64,000 nucleotides of DNA from an uncultured Victivallis sp. GTDB taxonomy: Bacteria > Verrucomicrobiota > Lentisphaeria > Victivallales > Victivallaceae. The notes beneath the pieces were generated by a model. That model was given only the letters and a program-made list of their open reading frames with translations. It ran no database searches and was not told the DNA's origin. Position numbers and translations under genes: made by a program. Below are positions 25,652 through 33,547 of the stretch, in pieces; the first letter of the stretch is position 1, and each line of letters starts with the position of its first letter. The stretch spans positions 33,862 through 97,861 of the forward strand of contig CALXNS010000070.1 in the NCBI GenBank assembly GCA_944389815.1, in the 5' to 3' direction.

Positions 25652-26340
25652 GCAATGCCCGGAAAAAAAAGAAGAAGTTGTCCACCGGTTGGAAGCTGCT
25701 GCTGTGGATCGGCGGTGGCGGAATTCTGTTGCTGCTGGTTCTGGCGGGGGTGATTTCGTATTTATTGTTTTCCCCGCTGCCGTCGTTTCCGGTGCCGATG
25801 CTTGAGGCGCGTGATTTTGCCGTACAGAACCGGTTGCTCGGGCAGTTGATGTCCGAATTGTGGAGCGGCCGGACGGACGATTCCCGAATTGTGCTCACGC
25901 CTGCGGAAACCGAATCATTGCTGCGTGTGGCCGCCAACGGCGCATTGATCGCCGGGATGGCGAAGGGGGGCGATTCTGGTGACGGAGGGAATTCTTATGA
26001 GGTCAATTACCGGGACGGTGGATTTGATTTTGTCGTTCCGGCATACGACAGCGAATGGCGCTGGCTCTTCGGCGGAGTGCTGGTGTTGCGCGGACGGGTT
26101 GTCCCGCATAAGGAGGGGGACGATCTTCGACTGGAATTTCCTCATCTCCGCCTCGGACGGATTTCGTTGCCGCCGCGCCTCGTGGAGAAGGCGGTGCGCG
26201 ATTGGATTGCGCAGCAGAAAGAGGATAAGAATTTCCGCCGTTTCAACGATACGGTTCGCAAGATCGAAATCAATGCGCGCGGCGAAGTGACGGTCGGATA
26301 TCGTCCGGCGGAACTGCGGAAGAGTCTGGCCGGATTCTGA
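25648..26340 (+). CDS. conserved-looking single-pass membrane protein of unknown function
   Basis: 230 residues. A lysine-rich start (KKKKK) is followed by one transmembrane helix (WKLLLWIGGGGILLLLVLAGVISYLLF, about residues 15-41), so the bulk of the protein is probably in the periplasm. The soluble part has alternating hydrophobic/charged segments such as GVLVLRGRVVPHK, DLRLEFPHLRLGRISLPPRL and KIEINARGEVTVGYRP, like a beta-rich lipid- or ligand-binding domain. No family was recognised. It overlaps tsaB by four bases and precedes the dehydrogenase by 37 bases. Confidence 0.75.
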   Translation: MSNARKKKKKLSTGWKLLLWIGGGGILLLLVLAGVISYLLFSPLPSFPVPMLEARDFAVQNRLLGQLMSELWSGRTDDSRIVLTPAETESLLRVAANGALIAGMAKGGDSGDGGNSYEVNYRDGGFDFVVPAYDSEWRWLFGGVLVLRGRVVPHKEGDDLRLEFPHLRLGRISLPPRLVEKAVRDWIAQQKEDKNFRRFNDTVRKIEINARGEVTVGYRPAELRKSLAGF

Positions 26341-26377
26341 TGGAAGCCGGAAGGAAAACGAGAGGCTTTATTTCCCC

Positions 26378-27205
26378 ATGACGTGTTCGAACTCATCCAG
26401 GATAAATGCTGCGGCGGAAGCGCAGGATTGCGGCGAAGCCGGTTCGAAGAGTTCAATTCGGACGGTCGTCATTACCGGCGCCTCCAGCGGGCTGGGCTGT
26501 GCCCTGGCGCGGGAATTCCGTTCGCACGGATTCCGGGTGATCGCGATCAGCCGCCGGCGGCCCGGAGAGGATGTGTGCGATGAATTCATTCCTGCTGATT
26601 TGAGCGAGCCGGTACAATTGCGCAACGCGGTGGAAGCTGTGCGGAAAGCCGCTCACGGCATCGATGTTTTGATCAACAACGCCGGAATTGGTTCGTATGC
26701 GAAGTGGGAGGAGTTGAGCGATGCGGATCTGCGGCGGGAGTTCGAGATCGATTTTTTTGCCCCGGTGGCGCTGACGCGGGCGTTGCTGCCGGAAGTGGCG
26801 GCGGCGCGGGGAACGGTCATCAATATTTCCAGTGCGGCGGCGTGGGTTCCGGTCGCCTGCATGGGAGCGTACAATGCGGCCAAGGCGGCGCTGCGGATGT
26901 TTTCCCTGACATTGCAGATGGAAGTGCGCGGCCGCGGCATTCACGTGCTGAACGTCTGTCCGGGGCGGATCGATACGGGATTTTCGACCCGGGCGCTCGG
27001 CGGGCGGACGGTTCCGGAAACGCCGGGACGGCGGGCGTCGAGCGCGACCCGTTTTGCCGCGCGTGTATACCGGGCCTGGCAACGCCGGAAACGGGAGTTG
27101 TTTTATCCGTGGTGGTACCGGATCGTCGCCGAATTCGTCCGTTATTTCCCCGGCGTCTGCGAAGCGGGCAACCGCCGGGTCTGGCGTCTGAACGACGCCG
27201 ACTGA
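26378..27205 (+). CDS. short-chain dehydrogenase/reductase
   Basis: 275 residues; the first ~27 residues before the fold are unusual and the ribosome site is weak, so the true start may be further in. The classical SDR elements are present: TGASSGLG (33-40), NNAGIG (NAG motif), ISSAAAW and the catalytic Tyr165/Lys169 in YNAAK. The C-terminal part is long and basic, with an aromatic stretch ELFYPWWYRIVAEFVRYFP, typical of membrane-associated SDRs acting on lipids or fatty acids. The substrate is unknown. Confidence 0.82.
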   Translation: MTCSNSSRINAAAEAQDCGEAGSKSSIRTVVITGASSGLGCALAREFRSHGFRVIAISRRRPGEDVCDEFIPADLSEPVQLRNAVEAVRKAAHGIDVLINNAGIGSYAKWEELSDADLRREFEIDFFAPVALTRALLPEVAAARGTVINISSAAAWVPVACMGAYNAAKAALRMFSLTLQMEVRGRGIHVLNVCPGRIDTGFSTRALGGRTVPETPGRRASSATRFAARVYRAWQRRKRELFYPWWYRIVAEFVRYFPGVCEAGNRRVWRLNDAD

Positions 27206-27238
27206 ATGGAACAGCGGATGCTGGTTTTCGAACCCGGA

Positions 27239-27262
27239 GAGGGGGGATGAAATCCTCCCCTC
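27239..27262. terminator. weak hairpin between convergent genes
   Basis: An imperfect stem, GGGGGGAT at 27241-27248 with ATCCTCCC at 27252-27259, lies between the dehydrogenase and the lactonase gene. There is no T-run after it on either strand, so its role as a terminator is uncertain. Confidence 0.3.
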
Positions 27263-27279
27263 GGACGGAGCTTCTGATT

Positions 27280-28329
27280 TCACCGTTGTTTGAGATGCGC
27301 GATGCAGAGCGGCCGCGGCATGTGAGTGAGAAGCCAGCCGTTCGGCGTGAGTTTCCCGGTTGCCGGATCGAAATCGAATCCCATGACGTTATCGGAAAAT
27401 TCGTTGGCGGCGGCGAAGAATTTTTCTCCGGGCAGGAAATTGATGTCGCGCGGACTGCTGCCGCCGGAAAGCACCATGTCGCAAAGTCGAAGTTTTCCCG
27501 GTTCGTCGATTTCGAAGACCGCGATCGAATCGTATCCCCGGTTGGAGGCGAAGAGAAATCTGCCGTCGGCGGAGAGGCGGATCGCCGCAGCCTTGGTCGC
27601 GACGTCGCCGGCGAAACGCGGCAGCGTGGCAGCACAGCCGATTTGAATGAATTTCGTTCCGTCATATTGGAGAGGGGCGACCGAATTGCCCAGTTCGTTG
27701 AGGAGATAGGCATATTTTCCCGAGGCATCGAAGATCAGATGCCGAGGCCCGGAGCCGGCCGGTTCAATTTTACAGTCGACCGGGTGTCCGGCGTCGATAC
27801 CGCGTTCCGGGTCGAACGGGTAGAGCCGAACCGTGTCGATACCGAGGTCGATGACGCAGAGAAACCGACCGTCCGGCGTGAATTTCGTGAAATGCGGATG
27901 AGCCATCTCCTGGCGTTTGACATTGACGCCGCGCCCGATGTGGGGAATGATCCTGATGCGTTCCGCAATGGCGCCGCCTTCAAGTTTGAATTCCGCGAAA
28001 TTGCCGCTGCTGTAATTGGCCGCGTAGAGGTAGTTCCCTTCGGGTGACGGCGCCAGATGACAGGTGCTGACTCCTTCGGAAGCGCAGGCGTTGAGGTATT
28101 CCAGCGCGCCGTCCGGCCGCATCCGGAAGGCGGCGACCCCGCCGGAATTTCCGACGGTGCAGGTGGAGTAAAAGAAGTCGGCGTCGGAGGAGAAGGCGAA
28201 ATAACTCGCATTGGGAAGATGATAAAATCCGGTCTGGACAGGAGTCCCGGAAGATTGCATTTCATATTGATAGATGCCGCCCGCGGGTTCGGGCGAGGCG
28301 GCGGCGATGTAGAAGACCGCTTCATTCAT
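27280..28329 (-). CDS. 6-phosphogluconolactonase-like beta-propeller protein (YbhE/lactonase family)
   Basis: 349 residues from the ATG at 28329, which has an AGGAG eleven bases upstream. It has the repeated blades of the lactonase family seven-bladed propeller, e.g. GNYLYAANYSSGNFAEFKL, FLCVIDLGIDTVRLY, PRHLIFDASGKYAYLLNELGN, FLFASNRGYDSIAVFEID and SPRDINFLPGEKFFAAANE. E. coli Pgl of this type hydrolyses 6-phosphogluconolactone, but many members have other or unknown lactone substrates. It is monocistronic and convergent with the dehydrogenase. Confidence 0.85.
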   Translation of the reverse strand: MNEAVFYIAAASPEPAGGIYQYEMQSSGTPVQTGFYHLPNASYFAFSSDADFFYSTCTVGNSGGVAAFRMRPDGALEYLNACASEGVSTCHLAPSPEGNYLYAANYSSGNFAEFKLEGGAIAERIRIIPHIGRGVNVKRQEMAHPHFTKFTPDGRFLCVIDLGIDTVRLYPFDPERGIDAGHPVDCKIEPAGSGPRHLIFDASGKYAYLLNELGNSVAPLQYDGTKFIQIGCAATLPRFAGDVATKAAAIRLSADGRFLFASNRGYDSIAVFEIDEPGKLRLCDMVLSGGSSPRDINFLPGEKFFAAANEFSDNVMGFDFDPATGKLTPNGWLLTHMPRPLCIAHLKQR

Positions 28330-28473
28330 GTTCGTTCCAGCTCCTGCGAATTTGAAGAAAGGGAAATATTGTGCGATGAAGTTATTATACACTCGAAATG
28401 ATGAATTTCACGGAAAAACAGAGGGAAACCTGAGGAAAAATCAAATAAAAATCGAGAAAAAGCGAAAAAGCTG

Positions 28474-28502
28474 TTGAATTTTTGACGCACCGGCGCTAAA
28501 TT
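28474..28502 (+). promoter_or_regulatory. promoter candidate for the repeat-protein gene
   Basis: TTGAAT (28474-28479) and TAAATT (28497-28502) with a 17-base spacer, 50 bases upstream of the ATG at 28554, in an AT-rich divergent region. Confidence 0.45.
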
Positions 28503-28553
28503 CTTCAACGATGGAATATAACCGAATTACCAGTGAGCTGGAAAGGGCGAATC

Positions 28554-29852
28554 ATGGCCGAGTTGGAGAATGATAAAAACGTCAATATCCCGGAGGGGGA
28601 TGATACCAAGACCCGTAAGACAGTTCGTCTGAAACCGTCGGTGGCGACTCCGACGGCGATTAAATTGCCTTCGGCGGGCGGCAATGTGCCGATCGCGGAC
28701 CCTTTGACCGGCCGCGATACCGATACCGGCAATCTGGAGGTGTTGGCCGATACGCAGACGCGGCGGACGGTGAAACTCAAACCGATCGCACCGCAGTCGC
28801 CGCGTCCGGCGCCGCAGCCTATTGCGATTGAACCCGGAGCCGCGGCGCCCGTGGCTGACGGCGCAAATACGCAGACGCGACGGACGGTGGTTCTTCGTCC
28901 GTCGGTCGCGCCGGCAGGCGCAATCAATGTGGACGGCCAGAATACGCAGACGCGGAAAACCGTTGTGTTGCGTCCGAGCGCGGTTCCGGCGTCGGTTCCG
29001 GTGGAACCTGCGGCGGCTCCCGCACCCGCTGCGGATGATATGAATTCCGACACGATCAAGGTTTCCCGTCCGATCCGGCCGGCGATCAAACCGGCACAGG
29101 CGGCGACGGTTGCTCCACATCCGGTTGCCCCGGTTGCCCCGGCAGGTGATTCCAAGCAGACTGTGATGCTGGAACCGGGTGCGTTGCAGCCCGGGAATGA
29201 TATGAATTCCGACACGATTAAAGTGGGGCGTGTGAAGACGAACATCCCGGGGAAGCCCGTGCTGAATTTGAACAAAAACACCGTTGCGCTTGATCCGGGT
29301 GCGTTGAGTGACGGTCCGGCCGCCCCGCCGACTTCGAATGTGGAAGGAGATGCAACCATTCGAATTCAGCGTCCGGTGCGCAAGCCGATGGTGCCGCCGC
29401 GTCCGACCCCGGTGAAAACGACGATGAATTTGACGAAAGAGGCGACAGCGCCTCAGGAAACAAAGGGACCGTCTCCGGTCAAGGAGGCTCCTGCTGCGGA
29501 ACAGAAGACCCCGTCGTTGACCAGGGAGGCTCCGCCTGTTGAATCAAAGAAGCCGATTTCGGAGGGGAAGATTCCGATTGCAGAGGAGGATACGTTGCTG
29601 CCGGTGAAGGAAGAAGCCGGTATTGAGTCTTCCGGAGAGCAGTCGGCCGCCGAAACGGGGGTCGCGACTGCCGGAGAGTCCGAAGGCGTGGAAATGGAAG
29701 CGACCGTAGCTCGGCCTTCGATGCTTTATACGATTCTTGCAGCGGTGACGTTGCTGATGGTGGCGGCGACGGCGGTGATTTCGACGGTGCAGTATTTGAA
29801 TTTGTACCAGGGAACGGAGATTACACTGCCCGGTTTGCCTTCCTATAAATAA
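28554..29852 (+). CDS. threonine-repeat, proline-rich protein with C-terminal membrane anchor
   Basis: 432 residues from the ATG at 28554 (a GTG at 28533 is the alternative). No known family was recognised. The first ~280 residues carry about nine degenerate copies of a short unit with a threonine pair then a basic beta-like segment: DTKTRKTVRLKP, DTQTRRTVKLKP, NTQTRRTVVLRP, NTQTRKTVVLRP, two NSDTIKV units, KQTVMLEPGAL, KNTVALDPGAL and DATIRIQRP, linked by proline/alanine stretches. A Glu/Pro/Lys-rich region follows, then one transmembrane helix (MLYTILAAVTLLMVAATAVI) about 40 residues from the end. By charge the repeat region is probably cytoplasmic. It is the gene before glnN-ftsA-ftsZ. Confidence 0.75.
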   Translation: MAELENDKNVNIPEGDDTKTRKTVRLKPSVATPTAIKLPSAGGNVPIADPLTGRDTDTGNLEVLADTQTRRTVKLKPIAPQSPRPAPQPIAIEPGAAAPVADGANTQTRRTVVLRPSVAPAGAINVDGQNTQTRKTVVLRPSAVPASVPVEPAAAPAPAADDMNSDTIKVSRPIRPAIKPAQAATVAPHPVAPVAPAGDSKQTVMLEPGALQPGNDMNSDTIKVGRVKTNIPGKPVLNLNKNTVALDPGALSDGPAAPPTSNVEGDATIRIQRPVRKPMVPPRPTPVKTTMNLTKEATAPQETKGPSPVKEAPAAEQKTPSLTREAPPVESKKPISEGKIPIAEEDTLLPVKEEAGIESSGEQSAAETGVATAGESEGVEMEATVARPSMLYTILAAVTLLMVAATAVISTVQYLNLYQGTEITLPGLPSYK

Positions 29853-30014
29853 TTGAATTGAGAGTGGAGCGTCCGGTTGCGTGGAAATGCATGTCGGATG
29901 AGTGAGAAAGAAGACCCGTCGGTGCGGATGCAGTTCGCGCGGCGGGTTTTTACGTTGCCGCTCATGAGGCGAGTTTCCGGATGGGGAAAATCCCCCGAAG
30001 AGAGGTTGAATTTC

Positions 30015-30043
30015 TTGAAAACCAATGTATATGGTGATATATT
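30015..30043 (+). promoter_or_regulatory. promoter of glnN
   Basis: TTGAAA (30015-30020) and TATATT (30038-30043) with a 17-base spacer, 38 bases upstream of the glnN ATG. Both boxes are close to the sigma-70 consensus. The rest of 29853-30081 holds no convincing gene. Confidence 0.65.
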
Positions 30044-30081
30044 TTTAAAATTACAGGCAACAGCAAAGACAGGCGGAATTT

Positions 30082-32226
30082 ATGAGCAGCGAATCCAGGC
30101 GGCAGGCGATCCGTGACATTTCGGAAATACCGGTGACGGAAGAATCGACGCGGGATTTGGACATCGAGAAAGACGTGGTCGGAAATTTCGGCGAGGATGT
30201 GTTCAATCTCGCTTCGATGCGGGAGTATCTTTCGAGCGAAGTGTTTGAAAAGTTGTGGAAGACGATCCGGTCGCGGGCGCCGCTGGATCCGGAAATTGCC
30301 GATGATGTCGCTTCCGCAATGAAAATGTGGGCGATCGGCAAGGGCGCGACACATTACACACACTGGTTTCAGCCGCTGACCGGAGCGACGGCGGAGAAAC
30401 ACGACTCCTTTCTGGAACCGTCCGGCGGCGAGGTGATTCTGAAATTTTCCGGAAAAAATCTGGTGGTCGGCGAATCCGATGCGTCGAGTTTCCCGTCCGG
30501 CGGTTTGCGTTCGACGTTCGAGGCGCGCGGTTATACCGCATGGGATCCGACCAGTCCGGCCTTCATCAAGCGCAGCGCGGCAGGTTCGACGCTCTGCATT
30601 CCGACGGCATTCTGCAGTTACACCGGAGAAGCGCTGGACAAGAAGACGCCGTTGCTGCGTTCCATCCGTGCGCTGAGCAGACAAATCGATCGGATGATGA
30701 AGGTGTTCGGCGTGGAGAATCCGGGAGAGCCGGAGGTGACGCTGGGCGCGGAACAGGAATATTTTCTGATCGACAAACATCTTTATCTCTGCCGCCCGGA
30801 TCTGATCCAGACCGGACGGACGCTTTTCGGGGCGCCGCCGCCGAAACATCAGCAGCTTGACGATCACTATTACGGAGCGATCAAGCCGCGGGTGCTGGCG
30901 TTCATGAGCGAAGTCGATCACAAGCTCTGGCGTCTTGGAATTCCGGCGAAGACCCGGCACAACGAAGCGGCGCCGGCGCAGTTCGAAATCGCGCTGGTCT
31001 TCGAGGAGCTCAATCTGGCCAACGATCACAATATGATCACGATGGATGTGCTGCGCGAAACCGCGGATAAACACGGCTTCGTCTGTCTGATGCATGAGAA
31101 GCCCTTCGCCGGAGTCAACGGTTCGGGCAAGCACAACAACTGGTCGTTCGGAACGAGCCGGATCAATTTGCTCAATCCGGGGCGCGATCCGCTTGGAAAC
31201 GCGATGTTTCTTACGGCGATCTGCGCAGTGATTCAGGGGGTGGATCGTCACGGAGATCTGTTGAGGATGGCTACCGCGAGCAGTGGGAATGGTTATCGTC
31301 TGGGGGGAAACGAGGCTCCGCCGCCGATCATCTCCATTTACCTTGGCGATCAGTTGACCGGCGTGATCGATCAGATCGAATCGGGCGTGCCGTCGCCCGC
31401 GCGGAAGGGATCGTCGATGCAGATCATGATCGACACACTGCCGCCGCTGCCGCAGGACGCGACGGACCGCAACCGGACGAGCCCGTTCGCTTATACCGGG
31501 AATAAATTTGAATTCCGTTCTCCGGGCGCGAGTCAGTCGTGCGCGGGGCCGAATGTGGTGCTCAATACGATTGTGGCCGAATCGCTCGATGAGATTCTGA
31601 GCGAACTGGAGACGTTGCCGCGGGCGGAATTTCAGGAGGGGCTCCAGCGCATTCTGCGCCGGCTCATTAAACAGCACCGTCGGATCGTGTTCAACGGGGA
31701 TAATTACAGTCGGGAATGGGTGACCGAGGCGGAACGGCGGGGGCTGCCGATTCTACGGACGGTGGAGGAGGCGTTGAATACGTTGCTGCGTCCGGAAAAT
31801 ATGGAGATGTTTGAGAAATACGGAGTATTCACCGCAGCGGAGTTGCATTCCCGGCATGAAGTATATCTGGCAGAGTACCGCACGCGGACCCGGATCGAGG
31901 GGGAGCTGGCGCTGACGATGTCACGTACGATTCTTTCTCCTGCGGTGTCGCGGCATCTCAGCGATGCGTCCGGAACGGTTGAGAAGCTTGCGGGAATCGG
32001 GTTGACGATTCCGGAAGCGGGAGACGCGGTTCGTGATGTGGCGTCGCTTTTCAGTGCGATGCTGCGGGCGGAACGTGCGCTGGAGTCGGAGTTGCGGGGA
32101 AATGATTCCGAATTGATTCGCGGACGGCTGGAAGCGTTGCGTGTGCTGGTGGATCGTCTGGAGAAGCTGGTAGACGACAGTTTGTGGCCGTTGCCGAAAT
32201 ATCGGGAAATGCTGTTCGTGTATTGA
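30082..32226 (+). CDS. glnN: type III glutamine synthetase
   Basis: 714 residues, the size of GSIII, much longer than GlnA. It joins ammonia to glutamate using ATP. GSIII hallmarks are visible: THYTHWFQPLTGATAEKHDSF near the N-terminus, GAEQEYFLID with metal-ligand glutamates, HNEAAPAQFEIA, HEKPFAGVNGSGKHNNWS in the ATP/glutamate region and FEFRSPGASQSCAGPN. A GGCGGA ribosome site precedes the ATG. It has its own strong promoter and is followed 31 bases later by ftsA, so it may be co-transcribed with the cell-division genes. GSIII is typical of Bacteroidetes, cyanobacteria and some other anaerobes. Confidence 0.93.
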   Translation: MSSESRRQAIRDISEIPVTEESTRDLDIEKDVVGNFGEDVFNLASMREYLSSEVFEKLWKTIRSRAPLDPEIADDVASAMKMWAIGKGATHYTHWFQPLTGATAEKHDSFLEPSGGEVILKFSGKNLVVGESDASSFPSGGLRSTFEARGYTAWDPTSPAFIKRSAAGSTLCIPTAFCSYTGEALDKKTPLLRSIRALSRQIDRMMKVFGVENPGEPEVTLGAEQEYFLIDKHLYLCRPDLIQTGRTLFGAPPPKHQQLDDHYYGAIKPRVLAFMSEVDHKLWRLGIPAKTRHNEAAPAQFEIALVFEELNLANDHNMITMDVLRETADKHGFVCLMHEKPFAGVNGSGKHNNWSFGTSRINLLNPGRDPLGNAMFLTAICAVIQGVDRHGDLLRMATASSGNGYRLGGNEAPPPIISIYLGDQLTGVIDQIESGVPSPARKGSSMQIMIDTLPPLPQDATDRNRTSPFAYTGNKFEFRSPGASQSCAGPNVVLNTIVAESLDEILSELETLPRAEFQEGLQRILRRLIKQHRRIVFNGDNYSREWVTEAERRGLPILRTVEEALNTLLRPENMEMFEKYGVFTAAELHSRHEVYLAEYRTRTRIEGELALTMSRTILSPAVSRHLSDASGTVEKLAGIGLTIPEAGDAVRDVASLFSAMLRAERALESELRGNDSELIRGRLEALRVLVDRLEKLVDDSLWPLPKYREMLFVY

Positions 32227-32257
32227 GACGTGCAGACCGGCTGAAAGGCAGAGAAAG

Positions 32258-33535
32258 ATGTTCAATACCAGGGAAATCGTAACGGCAATCGAGCTCGGCA
32301 GTTCGAAGATCTGCGTGCTGGTTGGGGAAGCCGGTCCGGATGGGCGGGTCAATATCATCGGCCGAGGTGTGGCGCCCAGTGCCGGTTCGATCATCAAGGG
32401 TGAGATCGACAACATGGAGAAGGCGTTCGAACAGTTGTCGCTGGCGCTGGAGGATGCCGACCGCAGTTCAGACCGGGAACTTGGCAACAGCCGGGTGGTT
32501 GTGGTGGCGGTGACCGGCTGCGGAATCGATTCGCACTGCGGCGTCGGGACGGTTTTCGTGAAGAACGAGATGCACAAGGTGACGGAAAAGGAACGCATTG
32601 AAGCGCACGAAAACGCCCGGATTCAGCATCTTGCGCCGGATCGTGAGATCATCAACAGCAGTGAATCGTATTTCATGATCGACGACCGGCGGGTCCGCAA
32701 CCCGATCAATCAAAACGCCCGGAAGCTCGATGCGTACGTTCATGTGGTGCACGCGATCGGGGCGCGGCTGGAAAATTTCCGTTCGATCGTGCGGGAGTCG
32801 GGATTTGAAGACACGATGGTGGAAGTGGTGTTCAGTCCGCTGGCGGCGGATTTCGGAATTCTCTCGGACGAGGAACGGGAGAACGGCGTGGTGCTGATCG
32901 ACATCGGCGCCGGGACGACGGAATATGTGGTTGAATACAATACCGGAGTTCAGGCGTCCGGGGTGATTCAGGTGGGATTCGAGCATGTGTGTAACGATCT
33001 GGCGATCGGCCTGGATCTGCACATCGACGTCTGCCGGAAGCTGACGACGGACGGGACATTGAGTGCGGCGATCCGTGAACATCGCGAATATCTGGAATTT
33101 CCCCGTTCCACGGGAAAGGTTCGCAAAATACCGGTTGCCTCATTTGAAACGATCATAGACCTGCGTTTGCGTGAGATATTTGAGATCGTCCGTGAATCGT
33201 TGGCGGCGAAGGGGGCGTTGAACAATCTCGATGCCGGCGGGGTGCTTACCGGAGGGGGGGCGTTGTTCGACCGGAGTGCGGTTTTGTTCCGCGAGGTGTT
33301 CGAGATGGGGTGCCGGATCGGGCAGCCGCTGGAGGCGGGCGGAGCCGTGACGGGAGTTGAGAATCCGCGTTACAGCATGATCTGGGGAGCGTTGAAGATC
33401 GCGGCCTATTATAATGAATTGAATTCCGTCCGTGGCAATCGCGGAGCGGTCGGCGGGTTGCTGGATGCAGTGGACGGGTTTCTGAATCGAACCCGGCGGA
33501 CGTGGCAGAATCTGCGCGGTTCATTCCGTTTGTGA
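32258..33535 (+). CDS. ftsA: cell division protein FtsA
   Basis: 425 residues. FtsA is an actin-like ATPase that ties FtsZ polymers to the inner membrane. ATP-binding blocks are visible: AIELGSSKICVLVGE near the N-terminus, DIGAGTTEYVV and GGVLTGGGALFDR. The C-terminus ends in an amphipathic basic segment (RRTWQNLRGSFRL), as expected for membrane attachment. It is followed 12 bases later by the ftsZ homologue. It sits outside a division-and-cell-wall cluster: no mur or ftsQ genes are beside it. Confidence 0.92.
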   Translation: MFNTREIVTAIELGSSKICVLVGEAGPDGRVNIIGRGVAPSAGSIIKGEIDNMEKAFEQLSLALEDADRSSDRELGNSRVVVVAVTGCGIDSHCGVGTVFVKNEMHKVTEKERIEAHENARIQHLAPDREIINSSESYFMIDDRRVRNPINQNARKLDAYVHVVHAIGARLENFRSIVRESGFEDTMVEVVFSPLAADFGILSDEERENGVVLIDIGAGTTEYVVEYNTGVQASGVIQVGFEHVCNDLAIGLDLHIDVCRKLTTDGTLSAAIREHREYLEFPRSTGKVRKIPVASFETIIDLRLREIFEIVRESLAAKGALNNLDAGGVLTGGGALFDRSAVLFREVFEMGCRIGQPLEAGGAVTGVENPRYSMIWGALKIAAYYNELNSVRGNRGAVGGLLDAVDGFLNRTRRTWQNLRGSFRL

Positions 33536-33547
33536 GGGGGAGTGACG

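Noticed and set aside
28554..29340. Repeat region of the threonine-repeat gene as a DNA repeat or CRISPR-like array
   Set aside because: The similarity is at protein level with degenerate DNA and uneven spacing, so it is a protein repeat.
29853..30081. A small gene between the repeat protein and glnN
   Set aside because: The 79-codon frame there spans the glnN promoter and runs into glnN in another frame; no conserved content.
29962..31677. A 571-codon minus-strand frame opposite glnN
   Set aside because: Shadow of glutamine synthetase III.
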